This document shows positions 51,449-63,960 of a DNA stretch of 64,000 nt, piece by piece (within the stretch, counting starts at the first letter, position 1; each line of letters opens with the position of its first letter). This stretch comes from Agelaius tricolor (Eukaryota > Chordata > Aves > Passeriformes > Icteridae), in contig JALJCS010000001.1 of assembly GCA_023055355.1 (NCBI GenBank), forward strand, positions 96,271,381 to 96,335,380, given 5' to 3'. A model generated the notes under the pieces. The model searched no databases. It was not told the DNA's origin and saw nothing but the letters and a program-made list of their open reading frames with translations. Made by a program: the position numbers and the translations under genes.

Positions 51449-51482
51449 TACTACTACTACTATTACTACTACTACTGCTGTT
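51449..51482 (+). repeat. (TAC)n microsatellite
   Basis: About eleven TAC/ACT triplets with one TAT interruption, ending in CTGCTG. A short, probably polymorphic trinucleotide tract. Confidence 0.9.
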
Positions 51483-52324
51483 ATTATCAGAGTATTTTCT
51501 GGAGTGGAGTGGGCAGGGTGTGTCTGAGATGAGTTCAAATTTGGCTGGCAGAAGGTCCCCAGACATGAAATTTGCTGTAACCTTTTTTTCTGGGATTTAT
51601 AATGAGATGTGATGTGAGATATGTCTTCTTGGTCAAGGATTTACTTAATTACAGACAATCTCTGGGTTATTTAGAGTTCAAATTACACTGGAAAGGGGCT
51701 GTTTATATTGTTTATCATGAGCAGCAGAGTTAGCATCTGTCTGTATTTAAACTATATGATGTGTCTAAATACCAAGGTGACAGACACATAATGTGTTATT
51801 ATACAAATATATTGAAATAATTCAAATTAAATGTCCAGAAGATTTTGTAACACACTAGATATGGATTTGTTTATAAAGATTTGACAAAAGTGCCCCATGA
51901 TTGTTCATTACCACTCTAATTAATGAAAAATAGATCCAGTAATAAGCAACAGTCGCTGCTATCACTTAATGCTCTGAAACAAGGTTTGCCAGCCATGAAG
52001 TTCAAGGGCCTGATTATGGATAATGGACGTAAGCTTCCTGTTGGAAATTTGCTCATTCTGCAGCCTCAACCAAATTTGAACTTTTGACATTTCCATCATG
52101 CTGTAGCTTGACTAGAGGTAAAATAGAAGCAGCTGTGGTGAGACTGCTAACGGACTAAATGAAATACATGAAATCTTTCACTCAGCTGGACCACCAGGAA
52201 GTGTGGCTGCCCTGGAGAAATGTAATATTACCAGAAGTAGGCTCAAATTTACAGTGAAAAATTCTGTCATAGGAGTTTCCACCCCCAACTTTAAATTGAA
52301 TAAAGTTCAGGCATTATAGTTAGC

Positions 52325-52945
52325 AATGTGCCCTGGAGCCAGGAGAGCCAACCCTGTCCTGGGGGCATCAGGCACAGCATCACCAGCTGGGCAAGGGAGG
52401 GGATTGTCCTGCTCTGCTCTGCACTGGGGCAGCCTCACCTCGAGTGCTGGGGGCAGTTCTGGGCACCACAATGTAAGAAAGACATGAAACTATTAGAGAG
52501 TGTCCAAGGAGGGCAACAAAGATGGGGAAGGGCCTTGAGGGGAAGCTGTGTGAGGAGCAGCTGAGGGCACTGGGTCTGTTCAGCCTGGAGGAGACTGAGG
52601 GGAGACCTCACTGCAGTTACAGCTTCCTTGTGAGGGGAAGAGGAGGGGCAGGCACTGATCTCTGCTCTGCGGTGACAGTGACAGGATCTGAGGGAATGGC
52701 CTGAAGCTGTGTCAGGGGAGGTTCAGGTTGGATATCAGGAAAAGGTTTTTAACCCAGAGGGTGGTTGGGCACTGGAACAGGCTCCCCAGGGAAGTGATCA
52801 CAGCCCAAGCCTGACAGAGTTCAAGAAGTGTTTGGACAGTGCTCTCAGGCACCTGGTGTGACTCTTGGTGGTGGTACTGTGCAGGGCCAAGAGTTGGACT
52901 TTGATGATCCCTGTGGGCCAACTCAGGATATTCTATTTTTGTGTT
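52325..52945 (+). mobile_element. CR1 LINE 3' portion, about 0.6 kb
   Basis: The longest CR1 copy here. It contains the family's 3' wording in order: GGGGCAGCCTCACCTCGAGT, GGGGGCAGTTCTGGGCACC, CTGTTCAGCCTGGAGGAGAC, GGTTCAGGTTGGATATCAGG, GGGCACTGGAACAGGCTCCC, CAAGCCTGACAGAGTTCAAG and GTTGGACTTTGATGATCC, with a tail ending ATATTCTATTTTTG. The open frames are short, so it is a dead, 5'-truncated copy. Plus orientation, antisense to KCNQ5. The text style is that of CR1 subfamilies common in passerines (recognition from memory). Confidence 0.92.
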
Positions 52946-54234
52946 AAAAATTCATTTGCTCTTGTTGGGCTTTCTCATATAGGAGTCCCAAAGTCTCTTA
53001 CAGAGTCAGTGGAGTGAAAGAAGTTCCTCTGAGAGCTCAGTGGACTTCAGACATGCAGGTGAGGCCAGCAGGATCTTACTCTTCAACAAACAAGAGTTTG
53101 TTGTTTATTATTCCTAAATATTTTTACAGTGCCCCAAGTGGAAGCTGCCCTCACAGACTGAGATCTCACTCAGTCTGTGACATGTGTATCAGAGGATTAT
53201 GGTAAATCCCCTGATACATATAGGAGAGTGGCCAGAAGTTTAATTTTGTCAGGTAACATACCACCATCTGGGAGCCCATTGCCAGAGGAAGGACAATGGA
53301 CTCTTCATTTATTTCAGTGTCCCCAAATGGCTTTACAGGGAGTGGATGCCCTATATCTTCCCAGTTAGACTTGTCCTCTTTTATTTTCAGGATCTTCAGT
53401 GAGCTCAGGCACAGGCATCAAGTTCTTCCTGGTTTGTGAGCACCCCTAATCTCCAGAGGCTCCAGAGAGCAGTTGGAATATGCATTGCTTGGATTGCTGC
53501 TCTTCTGAGCAGTACAACACAGCAACACTGTTCTGCAGTGCTAACAGCCAAGCTTCAGAGTGATATACCTGTGACATTTAAGATTTGAAGGGGTATATAC
53601 ATATTTAAGTACCTTATGTGCCTGTAAGGATGCGTTGCTGTGGCCTTTATGTTATGTACACAAGCTCATATACAATCAGAGAAATTGAGGGATGTCAGGT
53701 AACATGGGACAAAACACAAAGCAAAGTTTTAATACTATACTGTTATTTCCATTTTTACAGAAATAAATAAGGGTACAAAACTGTAAAATAATTTGTTAGA
53801 TGTAATTACTAACCTGGTAGCACACAGTGATGCTTGACGAACTAATTTGTCAGAGTAGTGACATTGTACGCACACTAAGATAAACACAGAGCTTTGGCCC
53901 TGAATAAAACTTCTCAGGTTATTAGGTTATTAATGGAAAAAATAAAGGCTGTCTAAATGTTATCTTTGGGGCAATCCTCAAATTTGTTATTTCTAGTCCT
54001 TAGGCCACTGCCCTATGTGATTTGTGTTTAATCACCAAAAAATAATCAGGGAAAAGATCTGCCAGAGATCTATAGCAAGTTTAATTAATAGTAAACAGAC
54101 TAAGTCTTCTAAAATATTATTGTTCCACTGTAACAATAAACGGAAGGAATAATTGAATGGATGACTAAGTAAATAATCAAAAGTAATAGGCCCAAACTGG
54201 CTATGGAATCTCTCTTAGGGAGGCCTTAGCACTG

Positions 54235-54390
54235 ATCTAATTGAGTTCCCCCTGAAGCCATCTTTTCTCCAGGATGAACATGTACAAGTCCCTCAGCCTC
54301 TCCTCACAGGGCAGCTGCTCCAGCACTGATCATCCTCATGGCTGCACTGAACTCACTCCAGTTTTTTAAGGTCTTTCAGGTACGGTGTTG
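54235..54390 (-). mobile_element. CR1 fragment, left part (interrupted by LTR)
   Basis: Read on the plus strand this is the reverse complement of a CR1 internal 3' region: TTTTCTCCAGGATGAACATG, CCCTCAGCCTCTCCTCACAG, GGGCAGCTGCTCCAGCACTG and CTGCACTGAACTCACTCCAG. It stops at the 5-bp target duplication of the LTR that follows. The likely continuation lies beyond the LTR from 56072. Confidence 0.82.
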
Positions 54391-54521
54391 GAGGGTGTCA
54401 TGGTTTAACACTGGCACAATGCCAGTGCCCCCATGAAGATACCTTCTCCCTGGTTTCTGCTGTGAGATGTGACCAGGAATAAGCAAAGCAGGCTCCTACT
54501 TAGGGAAAAAAGAACCAGAAC

Positions 54522-54527
54522 TTTATT
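54522..54527 (-). promoter_or_regulatory. LTR polyadenylation signal AATAAA (sense to KCNQ5)
   Basis: On the minus strand AATAAAG is followed by TTCTGGTTCTTTTTTCCC, a T-rich downstream element. It is the presumed LTR polyadenylation signal and points the same way as the KCNQ5 transcript, so premature 3' end formation in this intron is conceivable. Confidence 0.6.
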
Positions 54528-54910
54528 AACTACTCTACAACTACAGATAAAATGAAACACACACACAGGGAAAATGAAAACCTCACAAATGCATTTCCTC
54601 CTCCCCCCACCCAAATTTCAACACAATACATTTGTTTCTCAAATCACCAACTCTCGGTCCAGCACCACCCTTCAAGCAATCAATCCTCAGTTCATCAAGA
54701 GGAGAGGAGTCCTTCTTGTGCCATGGGCTTCCCCTGGAAACACAATCGAAGCCTCATGTGTTCCTGTGTCACTTGTGGCACCGCCCGGAGTACATCTGCC
54801 GTCGTGACTTCTTCCTTTTCATGTCCAGTGCTCTCACCACTGAACACGGACCAGAACTGCTTCTGGGGTTGTCTTTTAAGGATGCTCTGTCCCGATCCAA
54901 AAAAGGCACA

Positions 54911-55408
54911 GTCTCTCCTTCGGGACACCTGTCCCCCCCATATTTTTTTCACCCCCTGGGGCCGAGGGGCATCAACACTGAACCCTCTTGGTTCTGAGGC
55001 CATTGCCTCCCCCTAGAATGCAGTCTCTGTGTCACAAGGAGCTTGGGTCTGTCCATCTCTCCTTTGGGACACCTGTCCCCACAATCTCTCCTTTGGGACA
55101 CCTGTCCCCCCATATTTTTCACCCCCTGGGGCCGAGGAGCATCAACACTGAACCCTCTTGGTTCTGAGGCCGTCATCTCTCTTTTGAGACACCTGTCCCC
55201 ACAATCTCTCCTTTGGGACACCTGTCCCCCCCATATTTTTCACCCCCTGGGGCCGAGGGGCATCAACACTGAACCCTCTTGGTTCTGAGGCCGTCATCTC
55301 TCTTCTGGGACACCTGTCCCCACAATCTCTCGTTTGGGACAGCTGTCCCCCCCATATTTTTCACCCCCTGGGGCCGAGGGGCATCAACACTGAACCCTCT
55401 TGGTTCTG
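54911..55408. repeat. Tandem repeat inside LTR, about 121-bp unit, four copies
   Basis: The block containing GGGACACCTGTCCCC, ATATTTTTCACCCCCTGGGG, CCGAGGGGCATCAACACTGA and ACCCTCTTGGTTCTG recurs four times. The marker CTTGGTTCTG occurs at 54987, 55157, 55278 and 55399, giving spacings of 170, 121 and 121; the first spacing carries an extra 49 bases. Within a unit, CTCTCCTTTGGGACACCTGT also recurs at short spacing. Copies are nearly identical, suggesting recent expansion or conversion. Confidence 0.93.
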
Positions 55409-56071
55409 TCCATGGCTATACAAAAAGAGTCCAGCAAAAGCCACTCCATCATCTCTTCCCACTAGGATTCTTCTCTACTCTTCTAGTATCTCTCGCTTGC
55501 CCAGACCTCTCTCACACTGGCCCATTTTCTTCCTCATCTTCCACTCTATCTTCTAGGAAAGGTCAATGTTCTGTGAAGTTCTCATTTTCCAAAAAGGGGT
55601 TAAAAGCTCCTACAAGCGGCCGGCTGAACCCCCCCCCTCTTCTCCGTCCCAGCCGTGCTGCCGGCACAGGCCCATGTTTATCAAGCTTCAAGGTTACAGT
55701 CTCAGGCAGCGGCTCTTTCTCTCTCTCTCTCTCTGTGTCTCTCAGGGGGGGCTGCCCGATGCCTCCCGGTCTCTCTCTCTTTCTCTCTTCCACCCTTCCA
55801 CCCCGGGGCTCAGGCCTACCTCTCCCGGCCACATGGCTTTCCCCTCCCCCTGCCCAGCCAGCAGCTGGGCCGGGGGAGAGACCCCGAACTCTTTCCTGCC
55901 GGAAACCCAAGAGAGCCTCCCAGGGGAGAGCTCTGCTTTTAACCCCGTGTTCTCAGAGGCGTGTCCATGTCTCAATGGCCAGGTTAAATGCCAATATTAA
56001 AGTCTGAATATCCATTGGCCAAAAACACAGCATCCCAAAAAACACATTTCCTGTCAAACCACCACAGAGGG

Positions 56072-56215
56072 GGAAAATGGAGTGCAGTATCTTGGATATG
56101 GTTTAGTGAGTGATAAGTAAAGGGAGATAATCATCTAGTGATTGTGCTCAGGCTAACACAGCCTCCTGACCTTTACTGCTGCCTCACACTTTGCCATGAC
56201 TGCAAAGCCAAGGTG
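56072..56215 (-). mobile_element. Probable continuation of interrupted CR1
   Basis: After the second GAGGG, the plus-strand text AATGGAGTGCAGTATCTTGG, GCTCAGGCTAACACAGCCTC and TTTACTGCTGCCTCACACTT resembles the reverse complement of the CR1 region expected next to the left part ending at 54390. Divergence is high and the right boundary is a guess. Confidence 0.45.
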
Positions 56216-56772
56216 TCAGGCAAATAACTACTTTATGTAGCAAGAGATGCAAGATGACTTGGTTTTTCCTCAAAAGATCAAATCTGGAAAGATGCTGGAC
56301 ATCAGAACATCAGTAACTCCCTTCTGGGATGCTAAAGTCCAGAAATGGACTGATGTAGATGAATAGAAGAGACATGCAGAACAGTCAATGGCAAGAAATT
56401 CAAGCTATTGGTTTAGTTTCCAGGAACTGCAGAACAAAGCTGCCTTTCCATCCAGTGCACCAGCAGAGGAAGACATCCACAAGCAATAGACTGCTGTCTA
56501 CTAATTAATTCTGCTCGCAAGTGATAGAGTTCCAAGTAATAGAGTTCCAAGAATGATGCTTTTAAGGCCAGGGACTGTTCACATAAAAATAGATGAAACA
56601 AGAAGAGCAGGTGAATTTCAGAGAAAGGAGGAAATACCATACTCAAGTGAAGCAAACCCACACCCCCAGGGTGATCTGTGCCAGAAGACCTGCTTGAACT
56701 ATTTCACCAACAGTAGGAGAGTAGGTATGAGTAGTTTTAAGGAAGGCATGGAAATCTATACAGTCCCCCTGT

Positions 56773-56893
56773 GAATCATAGAATTATTTAGGTTGGGAAG
56801 GACGTTTAAGATCATTGAGTCAAACTGTAAACCCAGCACTGGCAACTCCACCCCTGAACTATGTCCCTAAGCACCACATCTACGTCTTTTAAA
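56773..56893 (-). mobile_element. CR1 LINE 3' end
   Basis: The reverse complement of the CR1 terminus is clear: AATCATAGAATTATTTAGGT, TGGGAAGGACGTTTAAGATC, ATTGAGTCAAACTGTAAACC, CAGCACTGGCAACTCCACCC and CTAAGCACCACATCTACGTC. It is a short 5'-truncated copy in the same orientation as KCNQ5. Confidence 0.9.
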
Positions 56894-57650
56894 TATGCAG
56901 AATTTTGTACAAGGAAGAACTCCTGCATTCAGTTTTGCTGAGAATTAACACCTCAGAGTGAAGAGAATCACTGGAATAGAACTTGCCAGTTGAGTGGAAA
57001 CAGGAAAGGGAGGAGACACAAAAGCAGAATCAAACAAACTGCCGGTGTTTCTATACAATGGCATTTGGAAGAGTAGCAAGACAAACACTCTGAGAAGTCA
57101 AATTGTTCTAGTAACTTCAAAATCTTCAAAGGTGTTTTTAGTAAGCTGTAAATTGTGGTAGTAAGTTAATTTTACTAAATTAACAGTGGTGCTTTCTTAT
57201 GATTGTGCCCTGACAAAACCTGACTACTGCAAAACTTCTAGTGCACCATAAAATCTTGGAATAATGGTAAGTCTGGTTAAGGAAGGTAGCCATGTTTTGT
57301 GATTTCCACTTTATGCTAGGCATGGAAATCTTGGGGCAAGTATGTGACCTGGCAAGGTATCTACCCACCTCCCCTGCTGCCCAAAAAACCCAAATCCCAA
57401 TCCTGATACTTGCCCCTCTCCCACAGTTTCATAAAACAGAATAGATAGGGTGTTTCTTTCTGAGGTGGTGACAATCTGGGGTGTCTTCCTAGCTGCTCAT
57501 GCAACTTTCTCCATTGCAGGAGTGGCTTAGTGGGACAAAGTCTGGATTTACCAGGGAATGAGGTGGAAGAAAAAAAACTTGCTCGACACGTTAGGCCTAA
57601 CCAGTGTACTGGTCTGCCATGCCAAGGAACACTGTGTAACTCCTGTTTAG

Positions 57651-57688
57651 ACCAGGGTGGCATTCATCTACCAGGATGGCATTCATCT
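57651..57688 (+). repeat. Tandem duplication of a 19-bp unit
   Basis: ACCAGGGTGGCATTCATCT is followed at once by the same unit with one change (ACCAGGATGG...). This is probably replication slippage in intronic DNA. Confidence 0.95.
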
Positions 57689-58630
57689 ACTGCTTACACT
57701 GAAACCCATGTGTTTCATGGCTGTAGGCGTATGACTCCAAGTACTAGCTGCTGTAGAGATGTATGGAAGGACATATTTCCTGCCCCAGTTGATCCATAAG
57801 TTGTATTGAGATATAGGCAGATGAAATTAAAGGCTGGAGAGAGGAAGAAAGTTGAGACAGAAGTTGATATTGATATCCTGAAGTTTCACAGATGATCTAT
57901 AAAAAGCATTTTCTCTAAACCATTAGAAAAATAAGAAATTATCAGATGAGTTTGGTCTTCGATTTCTGCCTTTATTGGGAAACTGTTTTCATACAGATCC
58001 CTTTTCAAAATAGGGTTTTGACTGGTTGTGAGTCTATTCACCATTGTCACAGACAACTTCTAGAGCAAAGAAGGAAAGGAGTAGTGTCTTGAAATAGATG
58101 TAGAAGAAATAATGAAGAAGATGCTGTATCCTATGCTAGTGTCACTGCAGAGCTGATATATGGAATGTCATGCAGAGAAAAGCAAGACAGAAGAAAACAT
58201 CTTCATGTTGTCATAAGATGTCTCTGGGAGGTTTTCAAACTTCTTGCAGTGTCTGATCACAGAGGTTAAACAAGGAAAACATGATACGCACACATATGTG
58301 TGTGGTATCTATGCATGTATGTACAATATGTAGTGTGTCCATTCAAAGTATACATCTCCTCTGATTTTCAATGAGATCAGCTCTCAACTCCTCATTTATC
58401 CAATATATAGGCCAGCTGTATGAGATTCATAGGAAAATGTCTTCTGGAGAACATAAGAAACATGGACTGGCTGGTTTTTAGGGATGTCATGATTTACATC
58501 TAAAGAAACCCTGGGTAGATGAGAGTTGACACACAGCTATTCTGGACTTACAGCTGGTTGCTGTAAACAGAGTCTGGTTCCAACAGTTTTCATTCAGAAA
58601 CAAAACAGGAGAGGGGAGATGTTTATCTCA

Positions 58631-58783
<153 letters not shown>

Positions 58784-60568
58784 CTACAAAGACAAATAAG
58801 AAAATGCCTGTTACAGATAACCAAAACTTAAACTTCAGGAAACTTATCACTATTGTTCGTGTCTGACAATCCACCTTGAGCATCTGAATATCCCAAGCCA
58901 AACTTGGGATCCTGCTCCCCAGGATGGTTACACATCTACAAGCAGCACACAGTCCCCAGAGCTTCACAGTGAAAGGTCTAAGCCTAACCTGAATAACATT
59001 AACTATCAACTAAGATTAGCTACTAAATATTTTCAAATACTGAATAATAGACAAAAATATCAGAGCAAAATACTCAAAGACTTTGGATGCTAAGCATCAG
59101 AGCAGAGGTAATTAACACAGCTATTCTATATCCACATCCATAAAATTAATTCTTAGTTTAAAAGTTTTGGGAGATATATTCTCATGGCTGCAATATACAG
59201 GTGAAGTAACTGAGATTATGAGTTTGGGAAATCAATCTGTTCCTAGCAGTAGGTTAAGGTACATGCAGGTGTAATTACATACAATGGGTATGTAATTGTT
59301 TGTAAGGCAATAAACTAATGCCCACCCTAGGCATAACCTTCCCTGGCCAACCTGTGAATGAAAGCACTTAGAAATTTTGCCTTGCTTTTCTTTCTCATTG
59401 GAGTCTTCTTTAAGACTGTTTATTTTAAAAGCATCAACATGTATTTATGCAATTTTTATTCTAAAAAAAATTTCATCACAACAGTGAGGTAATAGTGCAG
59501 TAATAGAGCTTGGTGCACAATTCAGCTCCATACCCTAAGGAGATCTGCAGGTCAATAATATGCAGTGATAGTACATATACACTGTATGGAATTACAAACT
59601 TAGATACTCTTCTGGAATACCATCACAAAGTCATGTGTTTTGAAATGACAAAATAAAAATCTGTCTGTTCACAAAAGAAGACAAGTACTTGATGGAGTTT
59701 CTTAAACAGCCCATCAAGAAGAAAAGGATGGAAGTTGTGTTTTATTTGGCAGCCCAATGTATTTCTGTGTCCAGAAGCAAGTTGTTCCTTGTCAGCCAAT
59801 TAATTTGTTATTCCTGCAGGATGAGGATTAGTGTGGTACCAGTAAGGAAGCACTGCAAATGAATTAAATAAAGGAATATTTGTAAGGGTAGGGTTGATCC
59901 AATATGGACTTTTCCCCAATAAACATTTTGCATGTTTTTAGACTGTGAGACCCTACAACTCTACAAGACAACGTGTCAGCTCAGGCTTTAATTCACCTGG
60001 TACAAATGGTATTGTTAATGTTGTGCCATGTAATGGTTCTTTGCTAGATTATGATTAGTGGCAGTCCACTGAAACATTGTGGACTTAATCGCTTTTGCTG
60101 TCATAGAACAATTTGAAAACATAGCATTCCTTCCCAAAACGTCAGCTTGTGTAGCTACTTCACATTGAAAGGCACTTTTAGAGCTTTCCTCAGTGTCTTC
60201 ATTTTTGGTTTTTTAAATCCCATATTGAATGCCTAGGTCACAAAAGTAGAATAAGATCCCTCTGCTAAAACATGGCTGAAGAAAATGCCACATTTTTTAT
60301 TAGAATATAACATGGAAAAATGTGTGTGATTGTTTAAGATTTTCTTTTTATTCCACTACAAGAAACTTCAACTTAATTTCATGGACACCATTATTGCACA
60401 ACTTCAGAAAGGATTATGTACAAAACTGAAAAAGTTCCCTGTATAGTAACAGTAATTCCTAATAGTTGGCTACCCAGTGGTACATTTCCTTGTAGGAAAT
60501 TCTGTGTAGGCCAAGACAAAAATGGACAGAAAGCCAACTGGAAAAAAGGAAGAATACGCATTTTAGTT

Positions 60569-60601
60569 ATTTAACTACCACTTTTATAGTGGTAGTTAAA
60601 T
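60569..60601. repeat. Perfect inverted repeat, 14-bp stem, 5-base loop
   Basis: ATTTAACTACCACT and AGTGGTAGTTAAAT are exact reverse complements separated by TTTAT. There is no T-run or repeat-family context. It may be a chance hairpin, a remnant of a small inverted-repeat transposon or an RNA structure in the pre-mRNA. Confidence 0.95.
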
Positions 60602-63600
60602 CATGAATTGTCAAATCTGGTTTACACATTGTTAGATGGTGCCTCTGAATTTATGAGGGTTGATGGCAGCCATCCAGGCCATTCCTGCATTTGATTCTCC
60701 TAAAGAAGTTTCTTCTTTGGGATAGGGTAAGAGATACTGAAGGAAAGGAGGTCTGAAAAGCATGAAAATTTCTTTGCTTCCAATAAAATACTTTTCTTGT
60801 TAAAACTTAATCACATTTCATTTGAATAAAGTTTGTTGTTTTCCTGGGAAACATATGGTGTGTGCAGATGGGCAGTACGCTCTGTGGGTACAGTGGAATT
60901 GTCCCAGGCACCTTCCAGAAGCTGATCCACACACACAGGAGTGTGTCCTCTCCTGTACTCCAGCCCTGCCAGGGCCTCTGATGGGGAACTGGCAAGGACA
61001 AAAAGTACTCAATGATCCTGGAAGGACTAGTCCACAACTTCGAGTCAGTTCAAACAGTATTGTAACACTGCCGGTAGGAATTGGAAAGAGGCAATTTTTT
61101 TGGGAAAGTTTCCTCTTCTGGTTCCTTCCAGTGCTATGCAGTTTTGTATTTATCACCTGTACTATTGTTAGCCATTACTAGGTGCTATGCTTGCTCAGTG
61201 AGACAAAGATGAGAAAATTTATTGTGTACTGAAAGCACATTTCTGAGAGTCTGTGTACTACATGGTGCCTTTGTGTGTTAGAGAGAGAAATCATATTTTT
61301 CTCTCACCCACAAACACATATACTAAAAAAGAAACTTCTCGGAGATACATCTATTTTAGGAGAGAAAAAGAGCAAAAATATATTTTCTTAATTTTTTTTT
61401 TAGTGGATGGAGTAAGAATATAAGATTTTTCTTGAGGAAACAATGCGAAATTTCTCTGTTTATTCCTTGAGAAAAAGTTACCATTTCTAGAACCATTCGA
61501 AACTAATGCATGATTATATTGTCTCAAAATTAACTAAGGTTTCTACTACTTAAACAATTTTTTCTGCTACTTAAGCAATATAACAACTGTAGTTATATTG
61601 AGCTCAAATACAGTAAATACATCTCTGTGCATTGGGATACTAAAAGAACTGCTGCTTTTAAAAATGCTATATATGATTTTCTTCCACCCATAACAAGATT
61701 CTGTAGATTTTTAAGTACACTATAAGCTTTAAAAAAAGGAAAGACATTGAATAAAATGTATATGGGGTGTCACACTTATTTTTGCACTTACTGAAATAGT
61801 GATGTTTCAAACTGATCTTTATATCCTAATGACTCCTGCTTCCTCAAAGAAAAAGATGATTTTGAAGGAAATAAACATAAAATATAATGAAGTCTAAAGG
61901 GAAAGGATTTTCCCAAAAAACATAATGTATTGAAACAGGCCTCTTCATAGTAGTAGTACACATAACAGCTTTGTTTTATTTTGGATTGGCTCAGTTCAAA
62001 ACCAGAGAGAGACAAAGAATTGCACACCACTGTGTAAAAAAGTGTTGTTTTTGTAGTTGGGGCACTCAGTCAAAATTTTAAGGAAAATCTCTGTCAGGGT
62101 TAATACAGGCTGGGGAATTACCTTTTTTTTTTTTTTATGGCAGCTGTAAAGTCACAAGGTTTTGGTCTTCCATGGACAAAAATTGGAAGGATGCATCCCA
62201 AATACGACCAGGATTTTTATTTTTTCATATTTCATTTGGAAGGCTTATTGCCAACTTCAGCATAAATCTAGGCTTTGAAATAACTTGGGTTTTGTTCCTT
62301 AGCAATTGAAACAGACGATCAGAACATAATTGGAAAGGCATGCAATGGAATAAATCATTAGACTTCGTGCTTTGTAGACTGAAGAAATGATGCATTCCAA
62401 GTATCTCTGTCCTATATATAATATAATGGAACATCATTAATTTTGAATTACTTATGAGAATGAGAAACAACATTTACATCAGAATGGGAAAATCTTACAC
62501 TGTTTATAAATCTGGCCCTCTTTAAAATTAAGCAAGGCTGCATTTGAACGGATGAGCAAGTTAAAATTTACTGGAAATCTAACCCTTCCCTTCCTAGGTG
62601 GAGCAGAGGTGCGTTGGCCTTTGCCATTTCTTGCCTTTTCCCTGTCTTGTTATCCTTTTCCAATCACAGCTGCATTTGGCCTTCCACCAGAGTTGCCACA
62701 ATCTGTCACTTTTTTGGCTGCCCAAGCTCACAGTTAGCACCTCCCAGTAACCACTGTGGCAGATGCATTGGTGGTTCAGACAGTGGAAAGTTTCTCTTCC
62801 TTCTCAAAGCACAGTTCATCCCAACTGATGAGCTTTTCCTTCTGAAATGTTTCTGCACATGCAGCTCCAGTTTCCTGGGGAGCCATGCACATGCAAGAGG
62901 AGCAAGGCTGACACACTTGGGCTGACAAGGTTCAGGTGCTTTTGGCTAGCAGGGTACTCCTGAAGATTTTTACATCTGTGTGTGCCTGGGTTGTTCCACC
63001 ACTGGAACAACGAGGGTCAGACAAATGGCAGGAAAAGAAAATAAGAGGTCATTCAGAGCAAGGTTTCTGTTAATAAAAGGTCCTGGAGGATTCTAATCAA
63101 CAGGGTTGATGATTAAGAAAATCAAGCTTACTTTGCAAAATCCAGCACTTCCCCCCTCCCCACCCCCTTTTTTTCCCTTCTATCCAATTAGGATATGTGA
63201 TTTGTTGAAGTTGTTTACATTAATATGCTTCTCAGGCCGTTTTAATGATAATGATTTCCCTAAGCATAATATTTTAACAGCAAACAAAAAAGTTTATATA
63301 ATAGCTTTCTCACTCTTTAGCATAGCTGCTTATTAAAACTGAAAATAATTTGCTGATGATGAATCAGGTGCCTTCATCGCAGACTGTAACATTGGGAAAT
63401 TGAAGCCATTTTTGCAACAGGAAAATGACCAAAGTTAAGCACCCTCTGCTGATCTAGGATGCTTCAGGTTATTTTGCAATGTGTAAATGAGCTGAGGCTT
63501 GAATATAAGAAATCCACCACAAGACAATGTGTCTGCTCTTATTTTAATTATATTTCTTGTATGGAAATGGAGATTTTAATTCTTCTAAAGGCTAATGAAG

Positions 63601-63917
63601 TAGCACAACAGAGCTGAAGACTTATGTGAGGAGCTGCCTGCCTTGAGCTCATAGGAGAACTGTGTTTACAAGTGACAGTGTCAGAAGTTGGAGAGATGGA
63701 CAGGAACAGACCAAATGAACCCTCTGAAATAAGCTTTAGTAGGGCCACAAGTGTTTCCCTTCTGAAGACATCTCTGCAGCGTATCTGCCCTGAAGGTCCC
63801 TGTCTGGTGCAAATCAGCGAGCCTCACCACACTAACACAACAGCAGAGCATGAGGAACAATGTCATCTGATACTGCTTGGGATGTATCCCCTCTTCCCTA
63901 AAATCTCATTAACAGCC

Positions 63918-63960
63918 AAGTCCAGTGTTTCCAAATCAGGGAAGTCCAGTGTTTCCAAAT
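63918..63960 (+). repeat. Short direct duplication, 19 bases twice
   Basis: AAGTCCAGTGTTTCCAAAT occurs at 63918-63936 and again at 63942-63960, with CAGGG between. A small tandem duplication with a period of 24. Confidence 0.95.

Larger units (their letters stand above)
54396..56066 (-). mobile_element. Solo LTR of an avian endogenous retrovirus, 1671 bp
   Basis: The ends are TG...CA and imperfect inverted repeats: read on the minus strand it starts TGTGGTGGTTTGACAGG and ends GTTAAACCATGACA. It is flanked by identical 5-bp direct repeats GAGGG (54391-54395 and 56067-56071), the expected integration duplication. Minus-strand signals support this orientation: GGCCAATGG near the 5' end, a TATA-like GTTAAAAG near 55940, and AATAAAG at 54527-54521 about 130 bases from the 3' end. 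A 121-bp tandem array sits inside. There is no retroviral gene and no second LTR in the window, so it is a solo LTR. It lies in the same orientation as KCNQ5. Long open frames within it are by-products of GC-rich repeats. Confidence 0.88.

Noticed and set aside
55279..56007. Open frame of 242 codons on the plus strand, the longest in the window
   Set aside because: It lies wholly within the LTR, starts inside the tandem array, is low-complexity (Ser/Pro/Leu-rich from CT-rich DNA), runs opposite to the LTR's transcription and has no recognisable domain.
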